A program made the translations under genes and the position numbers. Below are positions 46,839-54,747 of a stretch of DNA of 64,000 bases, piece by piece. The stretch is from Clostridium sp. BSD9I1. Lineage in GTDB: Bacteria > Bacillota > Clostridia > Clostridiales > Clostridiaceae. The stretch lies in contig NZ_FYAM01000023.1 of the NCBI RefSeq assembly GCF_900185645.1, positions 310,001 to 374,000 on the forward strand, read 5' to 3'. The notes beneath the pieces were generated by a model, which did no database searches, had not been told where the DNA came from, and worked only from the letters and a program-made list of their open reading frames with translations. Every line of letters begins with the position of its first letter. The stretch's first letter is position 1.

Positions 46839-46856
46839 CCTCCTTTCACTAGTTAT

Positions 46857-46890
46857 ATTATATTAATAAAATATGTAGAAAGCATGGAGA
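46857..46890 (-). promoter_or_regulatory. Direct-repeat promoter site F (SHOCT gene)
   Basis: On the minus strand, TCTCCATG (46890-46883) and TCTACATA (46879-46872) are 11 bp apart, and TATAAT (46862-46857) begins 17 bp after the second box. Confidence 0.6.
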
Positions 46891-47114
46891 AACACTTATA
46901 GGAATATAGTACATTTGCTAAGAGGTAAAGAGTATATAAGATGCGAAATTGATGAAGAGGGATATAGAAAAATGAGGGATGTCATAGAAAATAAATAAGA
47001 TGAAATAGGGATAAGTTTGGCTGAACAGGCTACTATTTTATATATGTAAATATATTGTAAAATAATAGAAGGAAATGTGCTAAATAACAGTAGTATCCAT
47101 TCCTTTTTAAAAGC

Positions 47115-47157
47115 AAAAAACAGTTAGTAATATACTAAAATTACCAACTGTTTTTTT
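47115..47157 (-). terminator. Terminator of the Cys-rich copper-storage gene
   Basis: AAAAAACAGTTAGTAA pairs with TTACCAACTGTTTTTT with one mismatch, next to the stop codon at 47162; T-runs on both sides. Confidence 0.75.
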
Positions 47158-47161
47158 ATTG

Positions 47162-47509
47162 TTACATACCTGCCATTTTTCTACATTCATCAGCACATGT
47201 GCGACATTCTTGTGCACATTTTTGACAATGCTCATCTTTAAACATATCACATTCCTTTGCACATGTATCACAAACTGTAGCACACATTTTGCAATGTTCT
47301 TTTGCAAATTGGCCATTCATAGACATAATAGCTGCCGACATTTCACACATCTTTGCGCATTCAACTAGAATTTTTACACAATTTTTTCTTGCATTTAAAT
47401 CAGGTTCATTAAGACATGCCTCAAAACATTCATAACACGCCTGAGCACATCTAGTGCATTCATCGATACATTTTTGATAGTTATTTGTAGTCATAGTTAC
47501 TACTCCCAT
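47162..47509 (-). CDS. Cys-rich four-helix copper-storage-type protein
   Basis: 115 residues from the ATG at 47509, set by AAGGAG 8 bases upstream; an upstream GTG is too close to it. It contains 19 cysteines, mostly as CxxxC or CxxC on helices (CIDECTRCAQACYECFEAC, CKMCATVCDTCAKECDMF, CQKCAQECRTCADECRKM). This is the DUF326/Csp family, whose four-helix bundles store many Cu(I) ions in their core. There is no signal peptide, so it is probably a cytosolic Csp3-like store. An inverted repeat (TACTAC-N5-GTAGTA) sits just upstream. A truncated homologue is at 50723. Confidence 0.88.
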   Translation of the reverse strand: MGVVTMTTNNYQKCIDECTRCAQACYECFEACLNEPDLNARKNCVKILVECAKMCEMSAAIMSMNGQFAKEHCKMCATVCDTCAKECDMFKDEHCQKCAQECRTCADECRKMAGM

Positions 47510-47531
47510 TTCAAACACTCCTTTTAATTTT

Positions 47532-47548
47532 TACTACGTAATGTAGTA
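47532..47548. promoter_or_regulatory. Inverted repeat upstream of the copper-storage gene
   Basis: TACTAC (47532-47537) and GTAGTA (47543-47548) with a 5-base centre. It resembles the half-sites of BlaI/CopY-type repressors, though those usually have a 4-base centre. It is 23 bp before the start codon. Confidence 0.45.
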
Positions 47549-47617
47549 TGTGTAAAAATAATAGTTTTATATTCATGAAATCAATAACTTTAATGGTAAC
47601 AATATCATTTTTTAATA

Positions 47618-47821
47618 TTATTCTCTATATTGTGGTTCCTCTGATTTTACAAAATCAAGTCTACTTTGAAGTGTCTGTGCTATGTTTTCACTTGTTTGTG
47701 CTAGTTGTTTAAAAGTTTGTTTAGATTGTTGATCATTTGTATCCATGGAAAATGTTTTTAATTGAGCAGCTAATCCTTGAGCACTTGCTAAGGCTTGCTC
47801 AAGTTTGTTTACAGTTGCCAT
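47618..47821 (-). CDS. DUF1657 protein
   Basis: 67 residues from the ATG at 47821, which has GGAGG 8 bases upstream; the TTG at 47827 is too close to it. The sequence (VNKLEQALASAQGLAAQLKT, FSMDTNDQQSKQTF, LAQTSENIAQTLQSRLDFVK) is typical of DUF1657, a small helical protein of spore formers. It is often encoded with DUF421 and SpoVA genes in spoVA2mob-type operons. Here two DUF421 genes lie on the opposite side of a shared promoter region. Probably a forespore or spore protein; function unknown. Confidence 0.85.
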   Translation of the reverse strand: MATVNKLEQALASAQGLAAQLKTFSMDTNDQQSKQTFKQLAQTSENIAQTLQSRLDFVKSEEPQYRE

Positions 47822-48012
47822 ATTCAATTCCTCCTTTAAATTGTAAAATTTTATATAGTTATTATGTGTACACTATAATAACTTAAGTTACATACATAAT
47901 ATAACTATTTGTTGTCTAAAATATACTTTAGAAACGATATTGACATATAAATACAATCTTGCCAAAAGGAAATAATTTTTCCTTAATGTAATAAATTTCA
48001 AGAGGTGATTTT

Positions 48013-48711
48013 ATGAATATATATACTATTTTCTTTGAAGGAGAAAAGTTAAATATACCTGAGCTGTTTATCAGAGCATCTATCTTATACTTCATGTTAT
48101 TTGGTTCAACTAAAGCAATGGGATTTCGTCAGCCTGGTATATTAACCCCATATAATTTTTTAATGGCTGCGGGCATTAGTCATATTGCAGCTTCTCGTAT
48201 GGTTAATCCTAAATCAAGATTAGTAGATGCAATGGTTATAATAATAATATACACTTTAATTAATTTGTTTATATCGTACTTATATTTTAAAGCTCCATCT
48301 GTAGTTTCTCAAAAACCTATTATATTGGTTAAAAACGGAAAGGTGATTAAAGAAAATCTTTCAAAAGCAAAACTAACAATTGATAATTTATTTTCTATAC
48401 TAAGACAAAAAGATGCACCCAATATTGAAAAAGTAGAGTATTTAATTGCAGAAGCCACAGGGGATTTTAGTACAGCTATAAATAGCAATAGCCTTCCTGT
48501 AACTAAGTTAGATATGGCAATAGAACCCAAACAGGATAGTTTGCCCCAAATTCTTATTTATAAAGGAAATGTAGATAAACAAATTCTTAAAATGAATTCA
48601 TTGAGTTATGATTGGATTAAAACTGAACTTAGATCTAATAACATAGATAGCATAAATCATATTTATTTAGGAATTTTAACTTCCGATAAAAAATTATATG
48701 TAAGTTCATAG
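48013..48711 (+). CDS. DUF421 (YetF-like) membrane protein, first copy
   Basis: 232 residues; the ATG follows AGAGGTG. Three N-terminal membrane helices (ELFIRASILYFMLFGSTKAM, FLMAAGISHIAASRMV, MVIIIIYTLINLFISYLYF) precede a cytosolic YetF-type C-terminal domain (IILVKNGKVIKENLSKAKLT, LFSILRQKDAPNIEKVEYLI) and a closing LYVSS. DUF421 proteins are widespread in spore formers with no settled function. It is followed 10 bp later by a paralogue, and the DUF1657 gene is divergent. Confidence 0.85.
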   Translation: MNIYTIFFEGEKLNIPELFIRASILYFMLFGSTKAMGFRQPGILTPYNFLMAAGISHIAASRMVNPKSRLVDAMVIIIIYTLINLFISYLYFKAPSVVSQKPIILVKNGKVIKENLSKAKLTIDNLFSILRQKDAPNIEKVEYLIAEATGDFSTAINSNSLPVTKLDMAIEPKQDSLPQILIYKGNVDKQILKMNSLSYDWIKTELRSNNIDSINHIYLGILTSDKKLYVSS

Positions 48712-48721
48712 GAGGACTCTC

Positions 48722-49429
48722 ATGATTAAGGTTTTTGGGGTTATAAAAAATATTTCATTATTTGGATATATAATAAGAACCTTTTTAGTAGGTATAATAG
48801 CTTTTTTGGTAGGAAGATATATGCTAAAAAGAACTATAAATCAGTTAACTGCCTATGACTTTGCAGTGATATGGATATTGGGAGCTCTTACAGTTGCCCC
48901 ATTGTTAGATGGAGAAATTTCCTTTACATATATAATTGTTCCATTAGCAACTTTATTTTTTTGGCATTATATGATTACTTTAATATCTCTAAAAAATAGA
49001 GATTTAGCTTTATTTTTTAATGGGAAACCTTTAATTTTAATAGATGATGGAAAAATAATAAGAAAAAATTTTAAAAAACATTTTATAAATATTGATTTAC
49101 TTATGAGTGAATTAAGAATTAAGAATGTTTTTGACATTTCAGAAGTTAAATACGCAATTTTAGAGCCTAATGGTCATTTTAGTATTATAAAAAAAGAATC
49201 TCATAGACCAGTTAATCCAACAGATTTAAAGCTTACTGCTAAACCTGTAGATTTACCTTTAGTTATTATCAGTGATGGCAAATTATTTGAAGAAAATTTA
49301 ACTGACTCAGGGGTAGATAAAGAATGGCTTATGAATAATCTCGCTATGTATAATGTATATGATATAACAAACATATATCTTGCTACTATAGATAATTGTA
49401 AAAAACTATATATATCTAAAAAAGATTAA
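48722..49429 (+). CDS. DUF421 (YetF-like) membrane protein, second copy
   Basis: 235 residues; the ATG follows AGGAGG. It has the same layout as its neighbour: N-terminal helices (FGYIIRTFLVGIIAFLVGRY, FAVIWILGALTVAPLL, IVPLATLFFWHYMITLI) and the C-terminal domain (LILIDDGKIIRKNFKKHFIN, LLMSELRIKNVFDISEVKYAI) ending KLYISKKD. The two proteins are clearly paralogous but well diverged, and may form a hetero-oligomer. Confidence 0.85.
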   Translation: MIKVFGVIKNISLFGYIIRTFLVGIIAFLVGRYMLKRTINQLTAYDFAVIWILGALTVAPLLDGEISFTYIIVPLATLFFWHYMITLISLKNRDLALFFNGKPLILIDDGKIIRKNFKKHFINIDLLMSELRIKNVFDISEVKYAILEPNGHFSIIKKESHRPVNPTDLKLTAKPVDLPLVIISDGKLFEENLTDSGVDKEWLMNNLAMYNVYDITNIYLATIDNCKKLYISKKD

Positions 49430-49479
49430 CAAGTATGTAATAGTAAAGTTTTGTCACAGTGATTTTGTATTACGAACTA

Positions 49480-49510
49480 AAGTCCAGCAAATAACTTGCT
49501 GGACTTTTTA
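49480..49510 (+). terminator. Terminator of the DUF421 pair
   Basis: AAGTCCAGCAA (49480-49490) pairs with TTGCTGGACTT (49496-49506), then TTT. Confidence 0.85.
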
Positions 49511-49565
49511 CAAAGATATTTTTAAGTATTTCTATTGCTTCTTTATAAATACTACGCAAACAACA

Positions 49566-49881
49566 ATATGCTGGATATAATGAAGGGAAATGGCTATAAG
49601 GACTAGAAAAAGGAAATTATAAAGCTATGGATGGTTTTATGAATACTATAACAGAAGAAGATTTTAAAAAGATTATTGATATAATGAAAAAAAGTGGAAA
49701 TGAAAATATGGCTAATATGATGGAAAGCATAGGAAGAGAAGGAATGATTGAAATGCATAATTCAATGGGGGGAGCAGAAGCTTGTCATGGCTCAAATAAA
49801 AATACTAATGAAAGTATTAATAAAAATAGAAGTACGAATAATAATGTAATCCCTAATAGAATGATGAATAGAAGTTTATAA
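49566..49881 (+). pseudogene. Frameshifted Met-rich hypothetical gene
   Basis: The intact piece is ATG 49627 to 49881 (84 residues: MDGFMNTITEEDFKKIIDIM, then MANMMESIGREGMIEMHNSM). Upstream, a shorter frame (NNMLDIMKGNGYKD ending in TAG at about 49606) continues in style into the second frame (GLEKGNYKAMDGF), as if one base were lost or gained near 49605. The ancestral gene was therefore longer at the 5' end. The Met-rich helical repeats resemble small exported metal-associated clostridial proteins, but I cannot name the family. The 84-residue piece might still be made; its ribosome site is poor. Confidence 0.5.
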
Positions 49882-49895
49882 TACTTTTAATTCAT

Positions 49896-49930
49896 AAAAA
49901 TGCTACCTTCAGAATTAGGTAGTATTTTTT
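49896..49930. terminator. Bidirectional terminator
   Basis: AAAATGCTACCT (to about 49908) pairs with AGGTAGTATTTT, between convergent genes. Confidence 0.8.
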
Positions 49931-49942
49931 ACTGTTCAATAT

Positions 49943-50623
49943 TTAATATGCTAATCTACTAAATTTCTTATAAAGCAACTTTAAGATTATGATACTTAAA
50001 ATTATTAGAATTACAATTAATAGTGCAGAGTGAAAGAAAAATTCTTCAGGGAGTATCTTTATGATGGGGTCCAAGTCAGGATCAAATATCCAGTAATCAT
50101 TTCTAAAAAATATCTTATGAAATATAGTAAAAAAAGCATCAAAATTTATCATAAAAGCTGTCAAAAGAACTGCTGGAAGTATTATTAATATGGAAGAGGT
50201 TTGTTTTAAAAAATCTAAGTTTTTATGTTTAAGATTAAGTAATAAACCTACACCACTAATAAGTCCAGTTACAGCTAGCAAAACATCAACAGAAGTAAAA
50301 ATTCTTTTGACATCTTTAAAGTGAATTTGTCCATATTTTGAATAAGGAATCGATGGCAGTTTAAAGTCTTCTTCTTTTGAGCTTAATAAATAATCAATAA
50401 CATAATCATAATTTTTTACTAGTTCATCTTTACTAAAATTTGAATGATCTACTATATTTAAGTGTTGAATATCGAAATAGTATAAAGGTTTAAACATCAA
50501 TGTGAATTTTACTGCTGAAGCAATAATAAACAAACTAAATGTTAAAGAAAATAATATTTGAAATAATTTATAGTTTCCTTTTTTTCTTGTTTCAATTTGA
50601 TGTGTGTAAACTGGTGAATACAT
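49943..50623 (-). CDS. TIGR01906-type integral membrane protein
   Basis: 226 residues; the ATG follows GGGGGTC. Membrane helices lie near 22-42, 115-132, 142-165 and 195-218. An extracytoplasmic loop (about 45-110) carries HSNFSKDELVKNYDYVIDYL, LPSIPYSKYGQIHFKDVKRI, a signature of the TIGR01906/DUF1461 family of Firmicutes. Function is unknown. It is transcribed from promoter site I, placing it in the same regulon as the metal and SHOCT genes. Confidence 0.8.
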   Translation of the reverse strand: MYSPVYTHQIETRKKGNYKLFQILFSLTFSLFIIASAVKFTLMFKPLYYFDIQHLNIVDHSNFSKDELVKNYDYVIDYLLSSKEEDFKLPSIPYSKYGQIHFKDVKRIFTSVDVLLAVTGLISGVGLLLNLKHKNLDFLKQTSSILIILPAVLLTAFMINFDAFFTIFHKIFFRNDYWIFDPDLDPIIKILPEEFFFHSALLIVILIILSIIILKLLYKKFSRLAY

Positions 50624-50664
50624 TTTATGACCCCCATATATAAAAGTTTCTTATGTGCATCACC

Positions 50665-50698
50665 ATTATAAAAAATGAATATGAAGATAGTGTGAAAA
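50665..50698 (-). promoter_or_regulatory. Direct-repeat promoter site I (membrane protein gene)
   Basis: On the minus strand: TTTTCACA (50698-50691), TCTTCATA (50687-50680) at 11-bp spacing, and TATAAT (50670-50665) starting 17 bp after the second box. Confidence 0.65.
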
Positions 50699-50722
50699 GT
50701 TGGCATAATAATTTAAGAGTAA

Positions 50723-50836
50723 ATATGCGAAAAATGTGCTGCTGAATGTGAAATGTTTAAAGATGAGCATTGCCAGACTTGTGCAGATGTTTGCAGACAA
50801 TGTGATAGTGAGTGTAGAAGAATGGTAAGCATGTAA
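50723..50836 (+). pseudogene. C-terminal remnant of a second copper-storage-type gene
   Basis: The frame CEKCAAECEMFKDEHCQTCA then DVCRQCDSECRRMVSM ends with TAA at 50834. It aligns with the last 36 residues of the Cys-rich protein at 47162-47509 (shared MFKDEHCQ-C and C-E-CR-M). An in-frame stop lies directly upstream and there is no start, so only the 3' end survives. Confidence 0.7.
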
Positions 50837-50852
50837 TAATAGTGAAAATATA

Positions 50853-50891
50853 AAAAATAATCCTGACAATTAATTGTCAGGGTTATTTTTA
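50853..50891. terminator. Terminator of two-component system 2
   Basis: AATAATCCTGACAA pairs with TTGTCAGGGTTATT, with T-tract; it overlaps the kinase stop codon at 50889. Confidence 0.85.
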
Positions 50892-52292
50892 AGAAGATAA
50901 AATGTCGGGAAACTCAATAGTAAAAGTAGTCCCTTCGTTTAGCTTACTTTTAACATATATTTCACCACCATGAGCTTTAACGAATGATTTCGTAATTGTA
51001 AGTCCTATACCTGAACCTCCTGTATTTTTAGCACGAGATAAATCACTTCTATAAAACCTCTCAAATATATAAGGCAAGTCTTTTTCAGGAATACCTATAC
51101 CATTATCAATAACTTTTATGATAATATTTTGCTTTTCTTTCTTTAACGTTACCTCAACTGCTCCATTAGGCTTTAAATGATTATAAGCATTTAAAAGAAG
51201 GTTATTTACTATTTGCTTAAACTTATCTTTATCCATAGTTGCTTTTACATCAGGAGATATATTGCAAACTAAATTATAATCTTTTTTTATATATAGAGGC
51301 TTAAAAGTATCTAAAATTTTTTCTAATTCATTTGATAAATTAATATTACTCTTATTTAAGTTAAGATCTACCTGCTCAAGTTTAGCTAAATTACGAAGAT
51401 TATCTACAAGTTTTGTTAATCTTTGAATTTCTTCATAGAAGACTTCAAGCCTTTCAGTAGTAGGTTCCCATATGCCATCAATAAAAGCTTCAACATAGGT
51501 TTTTAATGTAGTAAGTGGTGTTCTTAATTCATGAGCCATGTCTGATGTTAATCTTTTTCTGAGCATATCTTGCTTACTTAGCGATTCTGCTAAATAATTT
51601 ATTGAATTGGAAAGCTCATCTAGCTCTTTAGTATTTGTCTTGACGAAAGCGCGAGCTTCAAGATTTCCAGCACGCATTTCATTTGCTGTTTTAGTTATTT
51701 TAAGTAGAGGTTTTGAAAGCTGCCTCGATATAATTATGCTAATTATAAATCCAAAAATTAGAGCTATAAAAGCAGCAATAATAAAAGAATTATTTAACGT
51801 GTTTATAAAAGTAACAGAACCAGAAGATAGATATGAAGTTCCAAAGTAACCAACGGTTATTGTACCGATGTCCTTCTTATTATTAGAAAGCAAGGTGTAT
51901 TTATTTTCAGTATATTCACCAGTATTCATTCCTGAAAAATTATGCATATTAGAACCCATCATATTTTGCATCATGCTTTTATGATACAAATGAGCACTAC
52001 CTGAAGAATATACAGTATTGTTAACTGAGTCTTTTATTTCAATATACAATTCCTGCATCTCTGCATATCTTTGTAGTTCTGATTCATTTATATTTGTAAA
52101 ACTATTTTGCTCATTATATAAGTCCTCAACAATGGTTATTATATTATCTATTTTTACTTTATGTTCATCAACTAAATACTTTTGAAATTCTTTTCCTACT
52201 GCATAATTTGATATCAGACTCGTTAAAATAATAGATCCTAGTACTGCTAAAAGAAATCCTAAAGAAAGTTTCTTCATTAAAGAGAGTTTCAT
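50889..52292 (-). CDS. Sensor histidine kinase, system 2 (Met/His-rich sensor)
   Basis: 467 residues. Its ATG overlaps the regulator's stop by 4 bp. Membrane helices at about 10-30 and 165-190 enclose an extracytoplasmic sensor. Residues 100-122 of it are remarkably Met- and His-rich (HLYHKSMMQNMMGSNMHNF), which suggests Cu(I) or Ag(I) binding. Then come HAMP (SKPLLKITKTANEMRAGNLE), DHp with DMAHELRTPLT, and the ATPase with NNLLLNAYNHL, VIDNGIGIPEKD, FERFYRS and GGSGIGLTITKSFV. It is CusS/CpxA-like in design. It should phosphorylate the regulator at 52289-53008. Confidence 0.92.
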   Translation of the reverse strand: MKLSLMKKLSLGFLLAVLGSIILTSLISNYAVGKEFQKYLVDEHKVKIDNIITIVEDLYNEQNSFTNINESELQRYAEMQELYIEIKDSVNNTVYSSGSAHLYHKSMMQNMMGSNMHNFSGMNTGEYTENKYTLLSNNKKDIGTITVGYFGTSYLSSGSVTFINTLNNSFIIAAFIALIFGFIISIIISRQLSKPLLKITKTANEMRAGNLEARAFVKTNTKELDELSNSINYLAESLSKQDMLRKRLTSDMAHELRTPLTTLKTYVEAFIDGIWEPTTERLEVFYEEIQRLTKLVDNLRNLAKLEQVDLNLNKSNINLSNELEKILDTFKPLYIKKDYNLVCNISPDVKATMDKDKFKQIVNNLLLNAYNHLKPNGAVEVTLKKEKQNIIIKVIDNGIGIPEKDLPYIFERFYRSDLSRAKNTGGSGIGLTITKSFVKAHGGEIYVKSKLNEGTTFTIEFPDILSS

Positions 52293-53008
52293 CTTTTCAC
52301 CTCAGTAAAACTCGGGATAAACTTATAGCCCATTCCGTAAATAGTTATTATATATTTTGGCTCTTTAGGATTATCCTCTATCTTATGTCGAATGTTTTTG
52401 ATATGAGTATCTATTGTTCTATCATAGCCTTCATAGTCAATTCCGAAAGCCTTTTCTACTAAGTGTTCTCTTGAGAATACTGTTTCTGGATTTGCAAGTA
52501 ATACTTTCAATATTTTAAATTCATTTGTTGTTAGACTTATAACATCTCCCTGCTTTTTAATGAACATCTTTTTAATATCAACTTCTAAATCTCCATTATT
52601 AAAGTTTAAAATATCAGCAAGAGGGAGTGAATCTTTGTAAGATCTTCTAAGTAAAGCTCTTACCCTCACTACTAACTCACGAGCACTAAAAGGTTTGGTT
52701 AAGTAATCATCTGCACCGATAGATATTCCTTCTATTTTTTCATCTTCATCCGCCTTAGCAGTAAGCATTATGATAGGCACAGTAGAAGCAGCTCTTATTT
52801 TACTACATACTTCCTCACCAGATAACTTAGGAAGCATTAAATCTAAAACTATAAGATGAATTATCTCCATATTAAATATATTAAGAGCTGCCTCACCGTC
52901 TATTGCAGTAACTACCCTAAATCCATCCTTTTCTAGATAAGCTTTAACTACATTCAATATATTTTGTTCATCATCTACAACTAGTATTTTAAATTCATCA
53001 TTATTCAT
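52289..53008 (-). CDS. OmpR-family response regulator, system 2
   Basis: 239 residues from the ATG at 53008, preferred because AGAGGTG is 6 bases upstream; the GTG at 53017 lies inside that site. The receiver has VVDDEQN, phospho-acceptor Asp in IVLDLMLPKLSG and KPFSARE. The winged helix has TTNEFKILKVLL, SREHLVEKAFGIDYEGYDRT and IDTHIKNIRHKIE, almost the same recognition region as in system 1. Promoter site H precedes the gene, so it is probably autoregulated and a strong candidate for controlling all nine sites. Confidence 0.93.
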   Translation of the reverse strand: MNNDEFKILVVDDEQNILNVVKAYLEKDGFRVVTAIDGEAALNIFNMEIIHLIVLDLMLPKLSGEEVCSKIRAASTVPIIMLTAKADEDEKIEGISIGADDYLTKPFSARELVVRVRALLRRSYKDSLPLADILNFNNGDLEVDIKKMFIKKQGDVISLTTNEFKILKVLLANPETVFSREHLVEKAFGIDYEGYDRTIDTHIKNIRHKIEDNPKEPKYIITIYGMGYKFIPSFTEVKR

Positions 53009-53132
53009 GTTTATCACCTCTAAAAATTATTAATATAATTTTATTACATTTTATATATCTAAAACACTAGGATGTATAGTTTCCTAGTATTTGATGGTAT
53101 GACTTTTCTTTTAGTATAGACTTCCACAGCAA

Positions 53133-53166
53133 ATTATATAAATTGATTATGAAGGAATTGTGTAGA
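53133..53166 (-). promoter_or_regulatory. Direct-repeat promoter site H (two-component system 2)
   Basis: On the minus strand: TCTACACA (53166-53159), CCTTCATA (53155-53148), 11 bp apart; TATAAT (53138-53133) begins 17 bp after the second box. Confidence 0.65.
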
Positions 53167-53203
53167 AATACAAAAGTAATAATGCTTATGGCTTTTTTCT
53201 TCA

Positions 53204-53237
53204 TCTTCATACGGATTACATAAAAAGTTTATATAAT
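53204..53237 (+). promoter_or_regulatory. Direct-repeat promoter site D (Cys-rich peptide, NlpC gene)
   Basis: TCTTCATA (53204) and ATTACATA (53215), with TATAAT at 53232, 17 bp after the second box. It lies back to back with site H in one divergent control region. Confidence 0.6.
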
Positions 53238-53283
53238 TTAGAGCACATAATTATAACAAATAATGGAGGAGGTGAATAACAAT

Positions 53284-53397
53284 ATGATTGAAATACTAGT
53301 TGCTTCCTTAATAGCAGCTTTTGCGATTTACACAATATATAGTAAGTTTAAAGGTAAAGCTTCAGGTGGCTGCGGCTGTGGTGGCTGTAGTGAATGA
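53284..53397 (+). CDS. FeoB-associated Cys-rich membrane peptide
   Basis: 37 residues; ATG 53284 follows GGAGGAGGTG. One membrane helix (ILVASLIAAFAIYTIY) is followed by a Lys-rich turn and the tail GGCGCGGCSE with three cysteines. This matches the FeoB-associated Cys-rich membrane protein family, usually next to ferrous iron transporters. No feoB is present here; the peptide instead shares promoter site D with a peptidoglycan hydrolase, so another metal such as copper is possible. Confidence 0.75.
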   Translation: MIEILVASLIAAFAIYTIYSKFKGKASGGCGCGGCSE

Positions 53398-53451
53398 AAA
53401 GGAAAGATAAAAAAATAATATTGCTTATATATTTCAGCTGGGAGGAAGACG

Positions 53452-54684
53452 ATGAAAAAGAGATTAATATGCTTAATGCTAATGTTTGGAATAGCATTTA
53501 ATTTACATAAACCAGTTCTTGCAGCACCAACATCTGAACAAATCTATAGACAAAGAAATCAGCTGCAGACGGATAAAAATGAGTTTAAAAAGGCACAAGA
53601 TAAAAGATTTGAAATAGAGCAAAATATAGAGAACCTAGACAATCAAATTGAAGAAGTAATGGATAAAATGCAAGAAAATAAGAAACAAATGAGTAAAATA
53701 CAGGAAAATATTAAAGCCACAGAGCAGGAACTGAAAGAAACAGAAGAAGATATAAAAAAGGAAAAAGAATTATTTAATAAAAGAGTAAGAGTAATTTATG
53801 TAAAGGGATCAAGCAGCTACTTAGATGTACTACTTGAAGCAAAAGATTTTAGTGATTTTTTCTCAAGAATAGAAACTTTAAAGAGTATTATAAACTTAGA
53901 TAAAAAAATTACTGAAAATATAAAATTGAAACAGGAACAATTAAATAATAATAAAGAGGAATTAAATAAGCAAAATGATAAGTTAGTATCTCTAAATAGC
54001 GATAATAATGAAAAGATGAATAAACTACAAAAGGATAAAAGTAAGCAAAGTAAGTTAATTGAAGAAGCAAAGAAACAAGAGAAATTATATGCTTCTGCAG
54101 TGAATGAAACACAAGCAAGGATAAATCAAACATTAATACAAATTGATGCAATGAGAAATTCAACACCAACATATACGGCTTCTAGGGAGGCAGCATCTGT
54201 TTCTAAAAAACAAACCGAAACAGTAACAAATTCAACACCAGCATATACAGCTTCTAGAGAAGTTGCATCTGTTTCTGTAAAATCTACTGAAACAGATGCA
54301 AATGCACCTTCTAGAGGGAATACATCAGTATCTGGTAATGCAGTAGTAGCCTATGCTTCTAGTTTTTTAGGAACACCTTATTTATGGGGAGGTACAACAC
54401 CAGCGGGTTTTGATTGTTCTGGATTTACTCAATATGTATACAGGCATTTTGGAATAACAGTTGGAAGAACTACTTATGATCAAATTAAAAATGGTTATGC
54501 CGTTTCAAGAAATGAACTTCAGCCTGGAGATTTAGTTTTCTATGGAAAGGGAGGAAGTCCAACTCATATGGGAATATACGTTGGGAATGGTATGTATATT
54601 CATGCTCCAAGAACAGGGGATGTAGTTAAAATATCGCCTTATGATAGATCAGATTATATTACTGCAAGAAGGGTTATACAATAA
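53452..54684 (+). CDS. Secreted NlpC/P60 peptidoglycan hydrolase
   Basis: 410 residues; the ATG follows GGGAGGA. The signal peptide (about 1-24) ends at VLAA. A long coiled coil (30-230; QNIENLDNQIEEVMDKMQEN and similar), as in PcsB-like proteins, precedes a linker with two repeats of TPTYTASREAASVS type, and a C-terminal NlpC/P60 domain (300-410) with catalytic Cys in GFDCSGFTQYVY, His in PTHMGIYVG and a further His in YIHAPRTGD. It likely cuts stem peptides during division or stress. It is 54 bp behind the Cys-rich peptide under promoter site D. Confidence 0.9.
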   Translation: MKKRLICLMLMFGIAFNLHKPVLAAPTSEQIYRQRNQLQTDKNEFKKAQDKRFEIEQNIENLDNQIEEVMDKMQENKKQMSKIQENIKATEQELKETEEDIKKEKELFNKRVRVIYVKGSSSYLDVLLEAKDFSDFFSRIETLKSIINLDKKITENIKLKQEQLNNNKEELNKQNDKLVSLNSDNNEKMNKLQKDKSKQSKLIEEAKKQEKLYASAVNETQARINQTLIQIDAMRNSTPTYTASREAASVSKKQTETVTNSTPAYTASREVASVSVKSTETDANAPSRGNTSVSGNAVVAYASSFLGTPYLWGGTTPAGFDCSGFTQYVYRHFGITVGRTTYDQIKNGYAVSRNELQPGDLVFYGKGGSPTHMGIYVGNGMYIHAPRTGDVVKISPYDRSDYITARRVIQ

Positions 54685-54700
54685 ATGTTAAATAAAAAAT

Positions 54701-54747
54701 TTTCACAAAAGAACTAGAGAGTTAAACTCCCTAGTTCTTTTGTGAAA
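54701..54747. terminator. Bidirectional terminator
   Basis: TTTCACAAAAGAACTAG (54701-54717) pairs perfectly with CTAGTTCTTTTGTGAAA (54731-54747); it overlaps the last codons of the convergent SHOCT gene. Confidence 0.9.

Larger units (their letters stand above)
46839..47161. other. Intergenic region, SHOCT to copper-storage gene
   Basis: It holds promoter site F near the left end and the terminator of the Cys-rich gene at the right end. A plus-strand frame to 46998 (ending IDEEGYRKMRDVIENK) lacks a start with ribosome site and looks like a gene remnant of unknown family. Confidence 0.4.
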
